DNA of 44,770 nt from positions 1-44,770 of IMG/VR virus record IMGVR_UViG_3300048041_000020; one strand, written 5' to 3'. The DNA comes from a virus. The position numbers and the translations under genes were made by a program. A model generated the notes under the pieces. That model made no database searches. It worked only from the letters and a program-made list of their open reading frames with translations, and was not told the origin of the DNA. Shown here piece after piece: positions 44,049-44,770 of this stretch (positions within the stretch are counted from its first letter, which is position 1; each line of letters begins with the position of its first letter).

Positions 44049-44770
44049 TGTTCACTCCGTAAGCGTAAGTTTTCCACGGTTTGGTCGTGCTGTAACTCGA
44101 ATATGTGTTGGCTCCACTGGCATTGTAAAGAGGGACCAAGTAGGTCCTGAACCCCAAGAACTTCTTCGTGGCGATATTTGGCGCGTAAGTCACCGTAGCG
44201 AGCTGGACAGCCATAGGCTTCGGAAGGTATCCCCCCACCACAAAGAACTCAGCGAGCTGTTGCGTCCCGATCGACGCGTCAAAGTAATAGCTCATGCGCA
44301 TGTCTTGGTGATCCCAGACGTTAATAATCCCTTGAAAGAACTCGAAAATGAGTGCTTGGATCGAAAAGAAGTCGCTGGTTGCTGAGTTCTTGATCAACGC
44401 GATCAGTATTAAAATCGTGAACTGGTCATCATTTAGGGTCATTGGTCCGGAGAAGTTATTACCGTACCGAGTCACACCAGCGTATTTTCCGATCGAATCA
44501 AGTCTAGATCCTATGGCGTTCGCGCCGGAGACAGTCCCCAAGGTGAAGGCATTCTGGATAGCTTGAGGTTGGGTAAAATTCGCATCCCCGTCGGCAAGGT
44601 AACTCGTGACAGTAGTGATAGCTACGGCCAGGGAGTTCTTCAGGGTGCTGTTGACGATCGTAATATCGCTGGCCTCTGGAGTGATCCCAACCAAAACGAA
44701 TTGGAGAGATTCTTGAGCGAGGCTGCCTTGAGCCGTAATCATTCCCGCACCAGTGAGAGCGTTCAAAGCA
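44041..44770 (-). CDS. DUF2612-like baseplate wedge protein, C-terminal part (gene begins at left edge)
   Basis: This is the downstream part of the gene starting at 435; the open frame passes through the repeated segment and ends at 44041. It holds 'FSGPMTLNDDQFTILILIALIKNSATSDFFSIQALIFEFF' (in parts) and 'VVGGYLPKPMAVQLATVTYAP', the typical DUF2612 C-terminal layout, then a polar extension of 45 residues. Its stop overlaps the beta-propeller fibre ATG, so wedge and fibre are coupled. This copy encodes Asp at residue 114. Confidence 0.8.
   Translation of the reverse strand, partial: ALNALTGAGMITAQGSLAQESLQFVLVGITPEASDITIVNSTLKNSLAVAITTVTSYLADGDANFTQPQAIQNAFTLGTVSGANAIGSRLDSIGKYAGVTRYGNNFSGPMTLNDDQFTILILIALIKNSATSDFFSIQALIFEFFQGIINVWDHQDMRMSYYFDASIGTQQLAEFFVVGGYLPKPMAVQLATVTYAPNIATKKFLGFRTYLVPLYNASGANTYSSYSTTKPWKTYAYGVNNV
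44572..44770. repeat. Terminal direct repeat, right copy
   Basis: This is the second copy of bases 1-199, with C at 44667 instead of T at 96. The base preceding each copy cannot be compared on the left because the window ends there. Confidence 0.95.

Noticed and set aside
1-44770. Integrase, excisionase or CI-like repressor
   Set aside because: No tyrosine or serine recombinase motif and no clear HTH repressor was found, so lysogeny is not supported.
1-44770. CRISPR arrays or insertion sequences
   Set aside because: No regularly spaced repeat-spacer array and no transposase were seen. The only short regular repeat is the three-copy GGTTGAAA set.

Overview
The window is one near-complete genome of a tailed double-stranded DNA phage with a contractile tail (a small myovirus), almost certainly a circular or circularly permuted molecule. 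Bases 1-199 recur at 44572-44770 with one mismatch, and a baseplate gene runs off the left edge and continues at the right edge, so the unique length is about 44,571 bp. No ribosomal, metabolic or integrase gene is present. The host is not evident. Shine-Dalgarno sites, Sec signal peptides and lipoboxes point to a bacterium, probably Gram-negative.

Except for three small rightward genes (34048-34893), everything is transcribed leftward. Read from 33.9 kb down to 1 and then from 44.6 kb down to 34.9 kb, the order is: (a) early genes: a ParB-like protein and a Mom-like DNA-modification enzyme, a tRNA-Gly, a structured noncoding stretch, a helicase and a probable initiator or loader, an SbcC/RecF-like ATPase, RecE- and RecT-like recombinases, nucleotide-pool enzymes (DUF5664, HD), an HNH nuclease, a DnaQ-like exonuclease, a RuvC-like resolvase, CsrA- and DnaJ-like proteins, and many small orphans; (b) terminase and head: TerS, TerL, DUF1073-type portal, two Fis-like proteins and a SEC-C protein, a minor head protein, an endonuclease VII-like protein, a DUF2213 protease with a nested scaffold, a decoration protein, and a DUF2184-type capsid; (c) neck and tail: connectors, a tail terminator with Ig-like repeats, sheath, tube, a G/GT chaperone pair with a predicted -1 frameshift, and a short tape measure; (d) a minimal baseplate: hub, plug, spike, gp25-like protein, J-like wedge and DUF2612 wedge; (e) a beta-propeller fibre and two long fibre proteins with Sec signal peptides; (f) a cluster of small membrane proteins, lipoproteins and a DUF5675 protein that probably handles lysis, followed by a tRNA-like gene and a terminator.

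Most neighbouring genes overlap by 1-4 bases (ATGA, GTGA, TGATG, TAATG), so translational coupling is the rule. The control region lies at 33.94-34.05 kb between the leftward early operon and the three rightward genes. Its best promoters place the -10 box only 6-8 bases before the start codon, which suggests leaderless mRNAs.

The features most worth a second look are the tRNA-Val-like gene with a 12-nt insertion after its anticodon, the leaderless promoters and 19-bp-spaced repeats of the control region, a 73-nt three-way-junction element beside the replication genes, a decoration domain shared by the sheath and a baseplate wedge, Ig-like repeats fused to the tail terminator, secretion signals on fibre proteins, and Fis/SEC-C regulators inside the head operon.
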